A stretch of 64,000 nucleotides of DNA from Gigaspora rosea (GCA_003550325.1 QKWP01000498.1:144680-208679); one strand, 5' to 3'. Counted from the first letter of the stretch, positions 10,770 to 22,884 are shown. Translations and numbers: made by a program. The notes: a model not told the origin generated them from the sequence alone.

Positions 10770-12132
10770 CTATTTGGATACAGAATCCAGATAGATACGG
10801 GACAAACTATCGGCATTAGTGTAGTGCTTTCCGGGCCTATAGATAGTTGTAAAAGAATACTCCATGAGGGTTATTACCCAATGAGCAAGTCGGTCTTGGG
10901 GCAGTTTGATATCAAATAAATATTTTAGGGTGGAATGATCTATATAAAGAATAAACGGGTGCCGTGAAGATACGGCCGGAAATACCCCATGGCCCATACT
11001 ATAGCAAGATACTCTTTTTCAGTCATAGTATAATTTTTCCTAGCTTTAGTAAGACTTCGACTAGCGTAATATACGATCTGTTCATGCTCTCTTTCATTCT
11101 TTTGCGATAGAATTGCTCCTAGGGCAATATCTGACTCGTCAGTAAAAAGTATGAAGGTTTTAGAGAAGTTAGAGTATGCCAAAATGGGTGCAGTGATTAA
11201 TTTTTTTTTAAGAGTATTAAAAGCCTCTTGTTGTTTCATAGTCCATTTATAATTAACTCCTTTTTTTAATAAATAGTTAAGAGGTACGGCTATGTGGGTA
11301 AAGTTTTTAATAAATTTCCAGTAATATGAGCCTAACCCCAAAAATCTCCTTAATTGTCTTAAGTTGCGCGAAATCAGAAAGTTCTTAACGGTCTCGACTT
11401 TTGCTGGGTCAGTCACAATCCCTTGCTTACTGATGATGTGACCCAGAAATTTTAATTCCCTTCGACCGAAGTAGCATTTCGAAGGTTTTAAGCGAGTCCA
11501 GCCTGCTGAAGTTGAGTGAAAACCACATTTAGATGGTATAAATGTTCGTCAAAGGATTAAGAGTACACACTAATATCATCTAAATATACAACAATACACT
11601 CTCCTACTATATTCTGTAAAAGGAAGTCTATCAATCGTTGAAATGTTGCCGGAGCATTGGTTAATCCAAAGGGCATGCCGTGGAACATAAATATGCTGAA
11701 TGGAGTAGTAAAAGCAGTTTTCAATTTGTCTGATTCCTCTACTTCGACCTGCCAGTACCCACTGGCTAGGTCTAGAGAACTATACATGATGACCCATTTA
11801 GAGCATCTAAAAGGTCTTGGATTCGTGGTATTGGTAATTGTCTTTTTGAGTCACCGAATTGAGCTTACGGTAATCAATGCAAAACTATGTCTCTCCATCT
11901 TTCTTCGGGACAAGCACAACTGGAGATGTCCAGGGGCTGTAACAGGGTTGGATGAACCTTTCTTTAACATTTTTGTGAGTTCTGTTTTAATGATTCTCTT
12001 TTTAGCAGGTGAATGACGATAGGGGTTATGCTTTATTGGCAAAGCATTTCCAGTTTCAATGTGATGTTTGATAAAGGCAGTCCGTCCCAGCTTTTTTCCT
12101 TCCCATGCAAATATCGTTGAATTCTCTTCCAA
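10770..12132 (-). pseudogene. Reverse transcriptase-RNase H of gypsy 1, broken
   Basis: The polymerase and RNase H part of pol. The RT N-terminus is at 11851-12132 (IKHNPYRHSPAKKR). The palm follows at 11557-11787 with SLDLASGYWQV, MPFGLTNAPATFQR and the catalytic YLDD, which is intact. The connection and RNase H domains are at 10940-11416 (FLGLGSYYWKFI; LFTDESD; TEKEYLAIV), continued in another frame at 10770-10997 (YRPGKHYTNADSLSR). Frameshifts separate the blocks. About 300 bp (10468-10769) between RNase H and integrase contain no ORF. Confidence 0.92.
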
Positions 12133-12387
12133 AAAACTATGGAGCCGAGTATACTATTCTCCTTCTAAGTCTCCTATATTATAAGTATCTTTTGGAAGTA
12201 ATTGTTCCCCAAAATAATAATCAAAAATATCAACTATATGATCGTAATTACTTCCTTCGGTAAACCTGGTAAGAATATGCCCTCGAGGGTCCAGCTTTGC
12301 CTCTTCTTCTTGAAAATGAGTATTTTCTGCTAAATTGTACTTTGGAGTAGTTATGGGGATTAAAATTTTTTTTTCTTTTAATTGTCT

Positions 12388-13008
12388 TCAAACTTCATCA
12401 ATTATACTATCAGCATCTGAGTTATTCTCATTAAACTGGTATTCTTTAATTTTATCCCCATATGTTGGGTACCACCCATCACTAAAATTACAGGAATTGT
12501 CCGACTCATAAAATAGAGAAACAGAAGTCTGACTTACAAAGGGAGAAATTAATCTATTAGGATGGATAGAAGAATTATAATAAGATATCAGGTTAGGTAA
12601 ACAAGAAGATTCCTGTTCAGGTGTAGAAGATAATTGTGGAACATGGCAAACTATTGGGAGAAGGTTATTAAAATTTGGCGCGGGCAGTAAAATTTCTTCT
12701 TGTTCGTAATACAAAGGTAAGGTTCGAATAATATCAGAATTATAACTATCATCGCCATCACTATTAATCATATCTATAATAGGTAGTAAAGAAAAAACGG
12801 GCATAAAAGGCGCAGAAAAAGAAGTGGACATTGAGGAGATCTCAAGTACTACCTCTGAATTATTAAGGAATTCTAAAGGGCTTTCTGGGGCAGTTAAATA
12901 ATCTTCATCCTCTATACCAGAATAGTTGTAAATTCGATTTTCTAACTCTTCACTTTCGTACTCATCATCACTATCATCACTTTTTTCTTCCAGGTTGTCT
13001 TCTTCCAA
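12388..13008 (-). CDS. Acidic spacer protein between protease and RT, gypsy 1
   Basis: A 206-aa open frame with a strongly acidic N-terminus (EEDNLEEKSDDSDDEYESEE) followed by a Ser/Asn/Pro-rich, disordered-looking stretch. It lies between protease and RT of the same strand and was probably part of the pol polyprotein. No enzymatic motif is visible. Gypsy 2 has an equally acidic region at the same position (49200-49300). Confidence 0.6.
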   Translation of the reverse strand: MEEDNLEEKSDDSDDEYESEELENRIYNYSGIEDEDYLTAPESPLEFLNNSEVVLEISSMSTSFSAPFMPVFSLLPIIDMINSDGDDSYNSDIIRTLPLYYEQEEILLPAPNFNNLLPIVCHVPQLSSTPEQESSCLPNLISYYNSSIHPNRLISPFVSQTSVSLFYESDNSCNFSDGWYPTYGDKIKEYQFNENNSDADSIIDEV

Positions 13009-13059
13009 ATTTTGAATTTTCGTCAGTCGATCTTTTCCCAGAGGATCAGGGGTAAACTG

Positions 13060-13527
13060 TCAGAATTCTACAGGGACCACAATTTCTTTACTGTCCCAAA
13101 TAAGAGTCATTTTGGAAGTCATCCAATCTATTTTTGCTTGAACTTTTGACAACCAATCATTTCCTACAATAGCACTGTAGAAATTGGCGTCGGTCACGAC
13201 AACATCTACGGGAATTTTAATTCCTCCCACCGTAAAAGGAAAATCAGAAATTTCTCCTAAAGTTCGCTTACTTTCTCCATGTACATTTACCATATTCACA
13301 GTAGATGGTTTTTCAACTTTAATACCTAGACCACGTAACAAGTAAGAAGATACAACACTACCCAAAGATCCGCTATCAACAATTAAGGGTATGGTTTCTC
13401 CCAACATGGCAGCATCACAATAGAGGACAGTGAATTTGTTATCAGCAGTAATACTAATATTTGTTCTCATTTTTCTTTTTATAGAAACCTTCTTTTTATA
13501 TAAACTTCGAATCAATTCTGTGCGCAT
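13060..13527 (-). CDS. Retropepsin-like aspartic protease of gypsy 1
   Basis: A 155-aa frame with the aspartic protease motif LIVDSGSLGSVVS (DSG in place of DTG), then ISDFPFTVGGIKIPVDVVVTDA and IVGNDWLSKVQAKID. That layout is typical of clan AA retrotransposon proteases, which cut the Gag-Pol polyprotein. The frame is intact over the domain; flanking frames are broken. The ATG listed is internal to the original polyprotein. Confidence 0.88.
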   Translation of the reverse strand: MRTELIRSLYKKKVSIKRKMRTNISITADNKFTVLYCDAAMLGETIPLIVDSGSLGSVVSSYLLRGLGIKVEKPSTVNMVNVHGESKRTLGEISDFPFTVGGIKIPVDVVVTDANFYSAIVGNDWLSKVQAKIDWMTSKMTLIWDSKEIVVPVEF

Positions 13528-13729
13528 GGAAGGGACAACCTGTAAAAGTTGACCAATCGTAATATTGGCCAGTTTTCACGTAGATCAGTGGTAATAGAAT
13601 ACAGTGGAACAAGTGCTGAGATTTGAGGCATCTCATCTTCTAAAACTTTTCGTCTTATAGTAGGGGCATGCTTAAGTTTAGCTGGGACAACTTTAGAAGG
13701 ATTTTCTACCACCTTTGTTTCTTCTACTT

Positions 13730-15463
13730 TATCTTATTCCTTCTCATTTTGTAATAACTTTTCTAAAGTTTCTTCTTCTCTCATCTCTAGGTCACCAACC
13801 TCTTTCTAGTACCATTTGGATTCACGTACTGTACTATGGGGCTTAACATCGTCACAAGACCCAACAGCAAATAGGGGTACATCCTCAATGGGAATATTAA
13901 TATACGTAGATTGATTATGAGCTGGATTATTCTGCGACTCAGAACTATTCTGACTAGTATATTGGTTACCAGAAGAATTTAAATTAGTAGTCATAGCAAG
14001 CAAAGCTTGCAAAACATCTTGAGCCTTAGTTCCTGTATTCTCAGGTGAGGGGATATTATTATTATTACTCATAATATTAGAGCCATTAGGTACAGCCGAG
14101 CTTTGCGGAACTATATTAGAATAAGGGTATGTAACTGGAACTGGAGATTGAACAGGGTTATACGTGTGCCCACCTGGGATATAATTTTGTGGGGAATTTG
14201 GTGGTGCAGAAGTAAAAGAAATAGGAGCACAACAATTTTGACTAATATGTCCAGCCTTGCTGCATTTGTAGCATATTAGCCTAAAAGAATTTACTGAAGT
14301 AGGTGGTCATCGATCTTGGAGCTGGGTCAACATCTTATTAACGGCTTCAGTTAACTTTTCTATAGCCGAGTCGGAAGTTGTAGAGGTTGGAACCGGTTTT
14401 AAATATTCGAGTTTATCACATCTAAATTCGAGTTTATCACACCAAAATTCGAGTTTATCACATAAACTATTAATAAATGACGTAATAAACTCGAATTTTG
14501 GTGTGATAAACTCGAATTTAGATGTGATAAACTCGAATATTTAAAACCGGTTCCAACCTCTAGGAAGTTGACAAGGAAGAAGGAACCCCAGCAGATGTTA
14601 ACTGCAATGAATATAAAGCAGTTATGGGGGTAGCAAGATAGGGAAGATTCTGCCTACAAGCACCTTCATACATCTTGGGGCGTTCATAAGCTGCTTGTAA
14701 CGTGTTAGGAGTAGATGGAGCAACAGCAAGAACTATTTCTGGTCGTAACCCATTAAAAAAAAATTGGGCATGAGCAGTTTCTGGATACTGTTGGTTCCCA
14801 AACTCCATATGGCGTAAAAGCTCCTGTATAGCCATGTAGTATGCATCCACGTCTTCATTGAGCTGTTGTTTACGAGTAGCTAACTGCGCAAACCACTACC
14901 CTCCAATATAGGGGTTCAGAATTGAGTTATAAAATTAGGACGAAAGCTCCGGTCCTGGTGAGCAGGGTCGTCCCAAGCATTAATAGGGTTAGGTTGTCGT
15001 TGATTCGTAGCCCACCAAGTAGCCGCTAAGCTTTTTAAATGATGTACAACAATAGGGATACATTGATTATTGTTTATTAAATTAGTGGCAAAGGCTTTCT
15101 CAACTTCGTCAAGGCAGATAAGGGGGTCCTGGTCACCACCCAAAAAATCGGAGTAGGAGACCAGACTAAGCTCCCTATTGGGAGCATTGTAATTAATTTG
15201 TGGTGCGGGTGCCACCTGCATTTGCTGAATTAATTTACCAATTTGAGCAGCAAGGTTATCCAAAGAATTAGGCTATGGTTGTACTGGAGGTAAGTTAGGT
15301 GGCTGTTGAGGCTGTTGAACTTGGACCTGCGGTGGTTGCTGGGGCAGATTAGGTTGCTGTAGCAGATTAGGCTACTGTGGCAGGTTTGCTGGATTAGGTT
15401 GTTAAGCTGGATTTGGCGGCTGTGGAGGATTTACAGGCTGTGGAATTTGACCACGTTGAGCCA
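13730..15463 (-). pseudogene. gag of gypsy 1, interrupted
   Basis: Structural protein gene of the element. It starts MAQRGQ at 15463 and continues as a Pro/Gln-rich region already containing stops. A capsid-like block at 14916-15263 has AATWWATNQR, a typical retrotransposon gag signature. The next block, 14563-14850, is cut by a hAT MITE at 14381-14562. Downstream, at 14232-14273, a zinc knuckle reads CYKCSKAGHISQNC (CX2CX4HX4C), the nucleocapsid motif. Asn/Ser/Pro-rich sequence follows (13806-14072). Stops, frameshifts and the MITE make it non-functional. Confidence 0.85.
14381..14562. mobile_element. hAT-type palindromic MITE inside gag
   Basis: A 182-bp element with perfect inverted arms of about 77 bp and a short loop. 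Its ends are TAGAGGTTGGAACCGG and the complement, and it carries three spaced copies of ATTCGAGTTTATCACA per arm. It is flanked by an exact 8-bp duplication GGAAGTTG (14373-14380, 14563-14570). Removing it leaves one copy of the target site in the gag sequence. The 8-bp duplication points to a hAT transposase acting in trans. Confidence 0.95.
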
Positions 15464-15577
15464 TGTTTTATTCCAAGATAAGTTTGTAATTTATTAAGTT
15501 TTTGAATTTTATATAATGAGGAACTAATATGTATATTTTTATTTAAAGAAAAGGTCAGGTGTTTGATTTCAATTTCT

Positions 15578-15592
15578 ACACAATCGGCACCA
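15578..15592 (-). other. Primer-binding site of gypsy 1
   Basis: On the minus strand TGGTGCCGATTGTGT begins two bases after the 5' LTR. TGG complements the CCA tail of a tRNA. I cannot name the tRNA. Confidence 0.75.
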
Positions 15593-15594
15593 AA

Positions 15595-16662
15595 TGTAAC
15601 AGTTGAATTGGGAGAGCAGTAAAACAGTATAGACAATAGTGCCAATTTAAAGCTCCAACCGATTACGGGTAGAGGGGTATAAATATAGTGAAATATAAGT
15701 CACGAGGATTGTAAGGACTAAATAATACGTAGAGAGCGAAGGGATGCTCTATCACTAAATTACCACAGTAAAGTATAAACGCAGATGCTGGTGATGCTAA
15801 TATGAGGGAATATCAATAAATTTCTATCAATAAAACTAATAATAAGGTATAATGGTGGGATCAAAATGTGTATCACAGGATATAGAGTAGACCGATATTT
15901 AGTAGATTTTGATCAGGTGGTAATTTCAGAGTCGAAATATATGTAATTTAGAATTCTCATAGTAGTGAGAATTGATTTGGCCGAAAAATCTAATTTCCAA
16001 AGAATCGACTGAGACTGGCGATGCTAAAGAAGGCGATTTTTATAGTATAATTATATCAACTAAAACTTTATTATATACGAAGTTCGAATGGAAGTTAAGT
16101 CACATGACAAAAGGATTCACAAAACTCATACATGAATTCGAGTTATAATAATGCGTTACGAAGTTACAAGTCAATTCAGTCCGTTGAATTGAGTCTCACA
16201 AGGATTATTAAGGTTAAAGTCGAATTCAAATGATAAGTATTGTATTTATTATGTAGTCAATGCTTTAAAAATGGAAGTCGAACTTAGTTTTTACTTTATT
16301 AAAATTTTTAGGTCTTATATACATTTTGAGGGCTACCACGTATTCGCGAAAAATTTCACATATTCGTGATAAATTTCACGAATTCGCGATTTCTACCACA
16401 TATACGCGAGTAGCAGACTATTTGGGGCTTGGAGCATTCGCGTACTCACGATAATTATTGCGTATTCGCGATTTTTAGTCCTAAGCCACCAAGCCACATC
16501 TAGATTTTTCCTTTTTAGTAGAATTAATTAATTTACTAATACAACAGTAAAATTAATAATAGGGAAAATACGGGTAAACAAAATACATAGGCAGATAAAA
16601 GAAAATATAAAATAAAAATATTATATATAAAAAAAATAAAATTAAAAATTTTAATCATGACA
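15595..16662 (-). repeat. 5' LTR of gypsy 1
   Basis: 1068-bp LTR, the promoter LTR in the element's orientation. It is similar to 7401-8447 throughout and has an extra piece near 16400 (ATACGCGAGTAGCAGAC). It ends immediately at the second GTAG of the target duplication. Confidence 0.93.
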
Positions 16663-17079
16663 GTAGTTTATCTACATCTTGTGAAACTCCACGATTTTAT
16701 CTATTTTATATCAGAATGATGCCCCAAAACTGTTCTATATGTTAGTAAATTTTGCTAATCATTTCTAATAAAAAATTTGATTTATTATAACTATAATTAT
16801 AACAAAAATAAAATAATTTATAACAATTATAACAAGTTACAGCATTATATCTGTATCGCTAGGTTTAATACAACTCAATTTCAAAGCTCACATTTAAATT
16901 TAATATTTCCCCGTTCCTGATTTCGCACAACTACATTGCGAAGCTACTTATAAATAAATTATAATAAGAAATCATATATTATCTTTAACGGCCAAACTGT
17001 ATAGTTTACTATCTATAAAAAAGTTGATTAGCCTTTACTATAGTATAGATAATAAATTAATTAAATAATTAAAATTATA
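16663..17079. other. 3' flank of kinase A, non-coding
   Basis: Sequence shared with 34900-35327 and 61240-61679, each time lying just downstream of the kinase stop codon. It includes the conserved block CCGTTCCTGATTTCGCAC...GCGAAGCTA (16910-16950). It probably contains the 3' UTR and polyadenylation signals, but I cannot point to a single site. Confidence 0.6.
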
Positions 17080-19191
17080 TTACATACCTTTACAAAGTGA
17101 ATTAGTATAATAAATAAATTTACTTGTATACATTGTTTTAGGATATACTGGAAAATTCATACTTTCATTATCTTTTAATATTTCTTCTGATTCTGATAAA
17201 TCTAACAAAATCTTCTCATTAATTTGCCATTCTGTAAAAATTTCGCAAATATTTGCAGGGGAGGAACGTTTTTCTGGATCTTTATCCCAACATTTTTCCA
17301 TGAGGTCTATATAACATTGTGGTGTATTCTTGATAATAATTGGCATAAATTATTATTGCACATTTCCAATTGAAGTTGATGTCCAAATTTTTGATTATAA
17401 AATACAGATTTTCCATATAAAATTTCCCACATAATTATTGCAAATGAATAGATATCAGATGCTGTAGTATATAGATTTCCATTTAAAATTTCTGGAGCGA
17501 TATATGGCAAAATTCCATAAACACCACCAGATTCGGCTTTTAACGCTATATTGGATGATAATATATGCGCTATGTAAATTATGCTGCAAAACATTACCAC
17601 TATGTAAATCTCGATGAATAATATTTTTTGAATGAATTGTCTGAAGCTCTGAAATTATGCAATGTAGAAGTGTTAATTTATATTCCCATTTCATTCGTGC
17701 AACATGGTGAAGATTTTCTCGCAAAGAGCAACAAGAATATAATCTTCAGAGATTTCATGTTTAGATATGCCATAACACTTTAAAAATGATGGATTTTCAT
17801 AACCAATATCGCAATATGCTTTTAGCTTTAATATTAAAAAATAAATATGAGATGTAACCAATTAAAGCACTAAATTTGTAAAAACTGTTAAAATAATTTA
17901 CCTCCGACATAAATTCCTTATGACATCTTTTAGATCCGTGTAACAATTTAAGCGCAACGTTAAATGTAACATTTTTTCGATTTGAATCATTCCACTCAGC
18001 ATAGTATACAGTTGCAAAACCACCCTCACCTATTTTTCTAATATTTTAAATTTATTATAGGGAATCCATGATAGTTTATATTTATTTTCATCGATTATTT
18101 CTTTTAAATCATTTTCATTGTCAAAATATTCTTTTATACCTCCGTTTTTGACTAAAAATTCATTTCTTAGATCGCAAATAATTAATAAATTATAAAATAA
18201 ATATAATATAACTACCTGATAATTGTTCCTTTTCCCTAATTTATTAGAAATTTTGTAAGTCGCTGACATAAAAAATAATAGTATTGCATATAAAAAATGG
18301 TATATTTACTTTTGAAACCAATAAATAGCCTTTTGCAAATCTCTTGCTACCCCAATTCCATTTCGATAACAATTACCAACACTAATCATTGCAATTAAAT
18401 TTCCCATCTCAGCAGCCAACATTGCATATTCCGTTAGCATAACCCAAATCGACAGATTTTTGATAATAGGTGAATGCTTTATGTTCATCCTTTTCAACTC
18501 CAATTCCTATCATAACAAAAACCAACATTGAATGTTCCGCTAGCATCACCCAAATCAGCTGATTTTTGATAACAAATGAATGCTTTATGTTGATCCTTTT
18601 CAACTCCAATTCCACTTTGATAACATTTACCAACCATATTTGCACCACGAGCATCACCCAAATCAGCAGCTTTTTGATAATAGATGAATGCCTTCTTTTC
18701 ATCCTTTTTAATTCCAATTCCATTTTCATAACAATGACCAACATTATATATTCCATTAAGATCACCGATATCAGCAGATTTTTGATAATAAATGAATGCC
18801 TTATTTTCATCCTTTTTAATTCCAATCCCGTTTTCATAGCAATATCCAACACCGGCTATTCCACCGGTATTACCCAAATCGACAGATTTTTGGCAATAAA
18901 TAAATGCCTTATGTTCATCCTTTTCAACTCCAATTCCATTTAGATAACAATAACCAACATTAAATATTCCAATGGTATTTCCCATATCAGCAGATTTTTG
19001 ATAATAAATGAATGCCTTATCTTCATCCTTTTCAACCCCAATTCCATCTTCATAACAGATACGAAGTGCATACATTCCATTAGTATCACCCATATCAGCA
19101 AATTTTTGAAAATAATGAACGCTTTATGTTCATCCTTTTCAACTCCAATTCCATGCAAATAACTGTTTCCAAGGTTATTAAGGTCTGACAT
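17080..19191 (-). pseudogene. Kinase A: Sel1-repeat/TKL-type kinase pseudogene
   Basis: Same architecture as kinases B and C: a Sel1 exon (18310-19191, start MSDLNNLGNSYLHGIG, about 8 repeats of 36 aa), a middle exon (17902-18165), and the main kinase exon (17080-17825). Compared with B, the Sel1 exon has frameshifts near 19110 and 18515. The middle exon is 264 bp instead of 262 and shifted. The kinase exon has lost about 20 bp around 17550-17560 that encode the DLG (DFG-equivalent) metal-binding motif. HRD, GNVL and APE motifs remain. It has lost catalytic capacity and is a decayed paralogue. Its 3' flank carries the gypsy 1 insertion. Confidence 0.9.
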
Positions 19192-19897
19192 AGTTGATTA
19201 TTTATGATGAAATAGATGATTATAAATTTTTTTAATTTTATATTTAAAATATTGGAAAAACCGAAAATTAGAGCATATACATTATGTACGACTATTTTTC
19301 GGATTTTATGCAACTATCGAGTAACGCAACTTAATTATAAGTAACGTCGGATGAGCCTCCCCCAGATTTTGTACAACTATCGAGTTGCATAACTTTTATT
19401 ATGAGTAACGTTAGATGAGCTTCAGCTTTCAAGCCCCAGATTTTTGTGACACTATTTAGTAGCAAAAATTTATTATGTGTAATGTCATGTTAACTTCAGC
19501 TTTCAGGCCCCAGATATTTCCTGTTACTCGAAAATTATAATTTTGCATTTTTATTTGGGATATATGTGGCAAAGCAGGAACTGAGTGCGTATTAGGAACT
19601 TAATGTGTAGCACCTTTCAGGGTATATTTAGTACTTTCTTCGATATACAGCTTCTGCGCACAGTCTGTGAATCTATATCAGATATTACTGCTTTCAATTA
19701 AATACGTAAAAAGCAAGACTATACGCATAATTTCAACCACAATGTTATAACAAGAAATAGTGAAAAATGATTTTTTTGACATAAATATCAGTGGTTTGAT
19801 GTAAATTAGCATATCGATTCACAGGATCTTTAGTGTTTTTCTTTTTTTGTAGGATTATATATTGGGTTGAGAAATGATAATCGCTGATGAGAATGAA
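19192..19897. other. Upstream region of kinase A
   Basis: AT-rich region similar to 38413-39040. It should include the promoter of the minus-strand kinase gene. There are repeated GAGTAACGT(C/T)(G/A)GATGAGC motifs (19320-19420) but no ORF that I can support. Confidence 0.55.
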
Positions 19898-20221
19898 AAG
19901 CCTGTCAACGAAGTGACAGGGTGATCATTATTGCGAAATAAGATGACTTTATGATCAGGCATATTACAGGTTTTTCATGTATCCTTTTATGGTTATTCTT
20001 TGACTATTGTCGTTATATGTTGAAACTTGTATTTACAGGTAATTTTGGATTTGCATATGATTTTCAGAAATTCACGTTGTTATGTTTATTGTTAGGGGGT
20101 AAGGGACAATGAGAAGAATATTTAAGGCTGATTGTCTTGAGGAAGAAGAGGTATCTTTTCTTCGCTATCGCTCGCCTTGTAGAGGCTGGCTCTATGTTTC
20201 CACCATATACGTTTCAATTTG

Positions 20222-20228
<7 letters not shown>

Positions 20229-20273
<45 letters not shown>
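20229..20273 (+). repeat. Poly(A) run, 45 bp
   Basis: Uninterrupted A run following GTTTTTTT. A second run occurs at the end of the Sel1 remnant (about 22350-22375). Such runs could mark retrotransposed cDNA ends, but no target duplications were found. Confidence 0.8.
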
Positions 20274-20277
<4 letters not shown>

Positions 20278-20759
20278 TCTGCTCGACATGGTGTCCAGCT
20301 CAGTCGTAAGAACAAGCCAGTGTATTAGCCAGTTTTTTAGTAAGAAAAAGAAGAATTTCCAAGTCTCAGAAAATTTTCCAATATCGATACTACCAGACGA
20401 AAGTTATTATTTCGTACTGAATAACTTTGGAAATAGGCACACGTAACGGGCATTGGTGTAGAATTATGATACCATATTTGTGGAGCGAACCAGATCGCAA
20501 GTTTGAAGCTTCACCTTTGATACGTGATGCAAAATTGGACTTGGACTTGAAAATGCCTTCGTTGTAATATTGAAGGATTATGATCAAGTTAAGCTTTGGG
20601 TTCTTTGTGTGAACACCACGTTTTAAAAGCTTTGATCTTTGGATAATTTTCTGGGGCCAGAAGGAGGGAAACTATAAATGCGGTGTGCAAGAACACTAAG
20701 TTGACCTCTCTGGATCTCGGTAAACGGCCTTGGTAATATTTGTCATGCCGCACTAGGAA

Positions 20760-22349
20760 AGCATTAGCAGAGGAATGGGTAAGGCTATTGGAATAAAGGC
20801 CGTTGGTGTCGATTATTATAATAGAATTGGAGTTGGAAAGGAAGGACTCAAGGCATTTGTTTTACCGAAAATCTGCTGGGGTGTGTATGCTAAAAAATTT
20901 CAATCTGCGTGATAATGTCTTGTTACAAAGTAGAAAAAGCATTAGCAGGTGCATTTCCAAGAACGTTGCAATGATGATAGAAGATACTGATGAAAGGTAT
21001 AATGTTGAGCATTGTGACGTAGAAGAAATTGGAGTTGTAAAGGATGAACATAGGCATTCGTTTACGATCGAATCAGCAGATATGGGTAATGCTATTGGGA
21101 TAAAGCCGCTGGTGTCCGGCATCAAAATGGAATTGAAGTTGGAAAAGAAGGACACAGGGCATTCGTTTATTACCAGAAATCATAGTGTTAAGAATTTTGA
21201 TCTTTGCAATTTGGAAATGGAACTAGTGAGAATGAGAGCATTTTTGTAAGAACACTACGTGCCTCTCTGGATCCCGGTAAAATAGTCTGTAGCAAAGTAG
21301 AGAAAGCATTGGTTGATGTACGTTGCAAAAATATGGCAATAATAATAGAAAATATTGCCAAAAGTATAGTGTTGAATATTGCGATGGAAGGAAGATTGGA
21401 GTTGAAAAGGATGAACATACAGCATTTATTGGTGATCGAAATCGGCGGATATAGATAACGTTGTCAGAAATAAGGTCATTAGTGCCTAGTATCAAAATGG
21501 ATTGGAATTGAAGAAGATAGATACAAGGCATTTGTTTATTACCGAAAGCTGCCGATATGTAATTTGATCCCTGCAGTAAATTTCGGGAACCAGAGTGAGG
21601 AAAGGCAATAACTGATGCTTTTGCAAGGACACTATGTTGACCTCCTCTCTGGATCCTAGTAAAATGATTTTGTAGCAAGGCAGAAAGATTTCGGGGATCA
21701 GAGAGGAAAAGTAATGGCCAGTGCATTCTGCAAGAATGCTTCGTTGACCTCTCTGGATCCTGGAAACGTTGACCCCTCAAATCTTGAAAAGGGGCAGGGC
21801 TGCGAGAGTATTACAATAACGGGAAATGCGGACGGAAGGTATAACGTTGGATTACCGTGACAGATAAGGAGTAGAGTTGGAATAATGAACATGAAGTGGA
21901 TATTTATAATCGAAATAGGCAGATAGGGTGATAATGTTTAAAATAAAGGCCGGCGGTGTCTGTTATCAAATGGAATTGGAGTTGGAGAAGATGGACGCGT
22001 TTATCACCAGAAATTTGAGGGAAAGAAATCGATAATTTATTAGAAGGTTGGAAACACACGAGGATATCGAATACGAAGATCCAAGGGCATACATTATGGA
22101 TTTGGGGCTTTCAGCAGCTCTGACTTGAATTAAAGAAGAAATTAGTGGTATTAGGTTATATATATAACATCTGAGATTGGATTGGTAAACCTTTCACGCA
22201 AGCAGCTGATATACGGCATTGGAGTCATTATGTCAGAGATTTAAACGGTAAAGAGCATTGCTGGGAGTCTTTTACCATTTGTCTTTCATTTAGGAATTAG
22301 TCAGGTGAAAGACCAGGTTTGAACATTATAAAAAATCTACCGATTTGAG

Positions 22350-22380
<31 letters not shown>

Positions 22381-22470
22381 TCGATATGGGTGACGCTGAT
22401 GAAACATAAAGATTTGGGTGTTGTTCTGAAGAAGGAATTGGAGCTAAAAGGACTAGCCAGCGATCCTCTT
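20760..22470 (+). pseudogene. Decayed Sel1-repeat gene (plus strand)
   Basis: Several scrambled Sel1 units can be read across different frames. One is RYNVEHCDVEEIGVVKDEHR near 21000-21055, followed by SADMGNAIGI; others lie near 20820, 21125, 21370, 21500 and 22390-22440. The unit order resembles the Sel1 arrays of kinases A-C but with heavy substitution and indels. Between the units a motif GACCTCTCTGGATCC recurs (about 20703, 21252, 21638, 21748), not seen in the intact genes. No kinase part follows. This is a pseudogene fragment, older than kinase A. Confidence 0.75.
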
Positions 22471-22884
22471 CTATCCCATATGTTTTTCAGACTTGTAAAT
22501 AAAGTCATTCAGTTTTTTTGTATAAAGTCAGCTGATTGAGCAATAATAATGAAAAGCCTGTCAACGAAGTGACAGGGCGATCATTATTGCGAAATCAGAT
22601 GACTTTATGATCAGGCATATTACAGGTTTTTCATGTATCCTTTTATGGTTATTCTTTGACTATTGTCGTTATATGTTGAAACTTGTATTTACAGGTAATT
22701 TCGGATTAGCATATGAGTTTCAGAAATTCACGTGATGTTTATTGTTAGGGGTAAGGGACAATGAGAAGAATATTTAAGGCTGATTGTCTTGAGGAAGAAG
22801 AGGTATCTTTTTCTTCGCTATCGCTCGCCTTGTAAAGGCTGGCTCTATCGCCCTCCCTACCCACCCGAAGTCAAGCAAGTGAAA

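Larger units (their letters stand above)
7401..16662 (-). mobile_element. Ty3/gypsy retrotransposon 1 (9.26 kb)
   Basis: Full-length LTR retrotransposon on the minus strand, ordered gag, protease, RT-RNase H, integrase, plus a third ORF. RT before integrase places it in Ty3/gypsy. The two LTRs (1047 and 1068 bp, TGTAAC...TGACA ends) are flanked by GTAG (7397-7400, 16663-16666). The paralogous units show a single copy of this site without the element (near 34886-34910 and 61228-61250). It lies just downstream of kinase A. All ORFs carry stops or frameshifts, so it is not autonomous now. Confidence 0.95.

Noticed and set aside
14397..14550. Tandem ATTCGAGTTTATCACA units as a regulatory array
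   Set aside because: They are the arms of the hAT MITE, explained by its inverted repeat and 8-bp target duplication.
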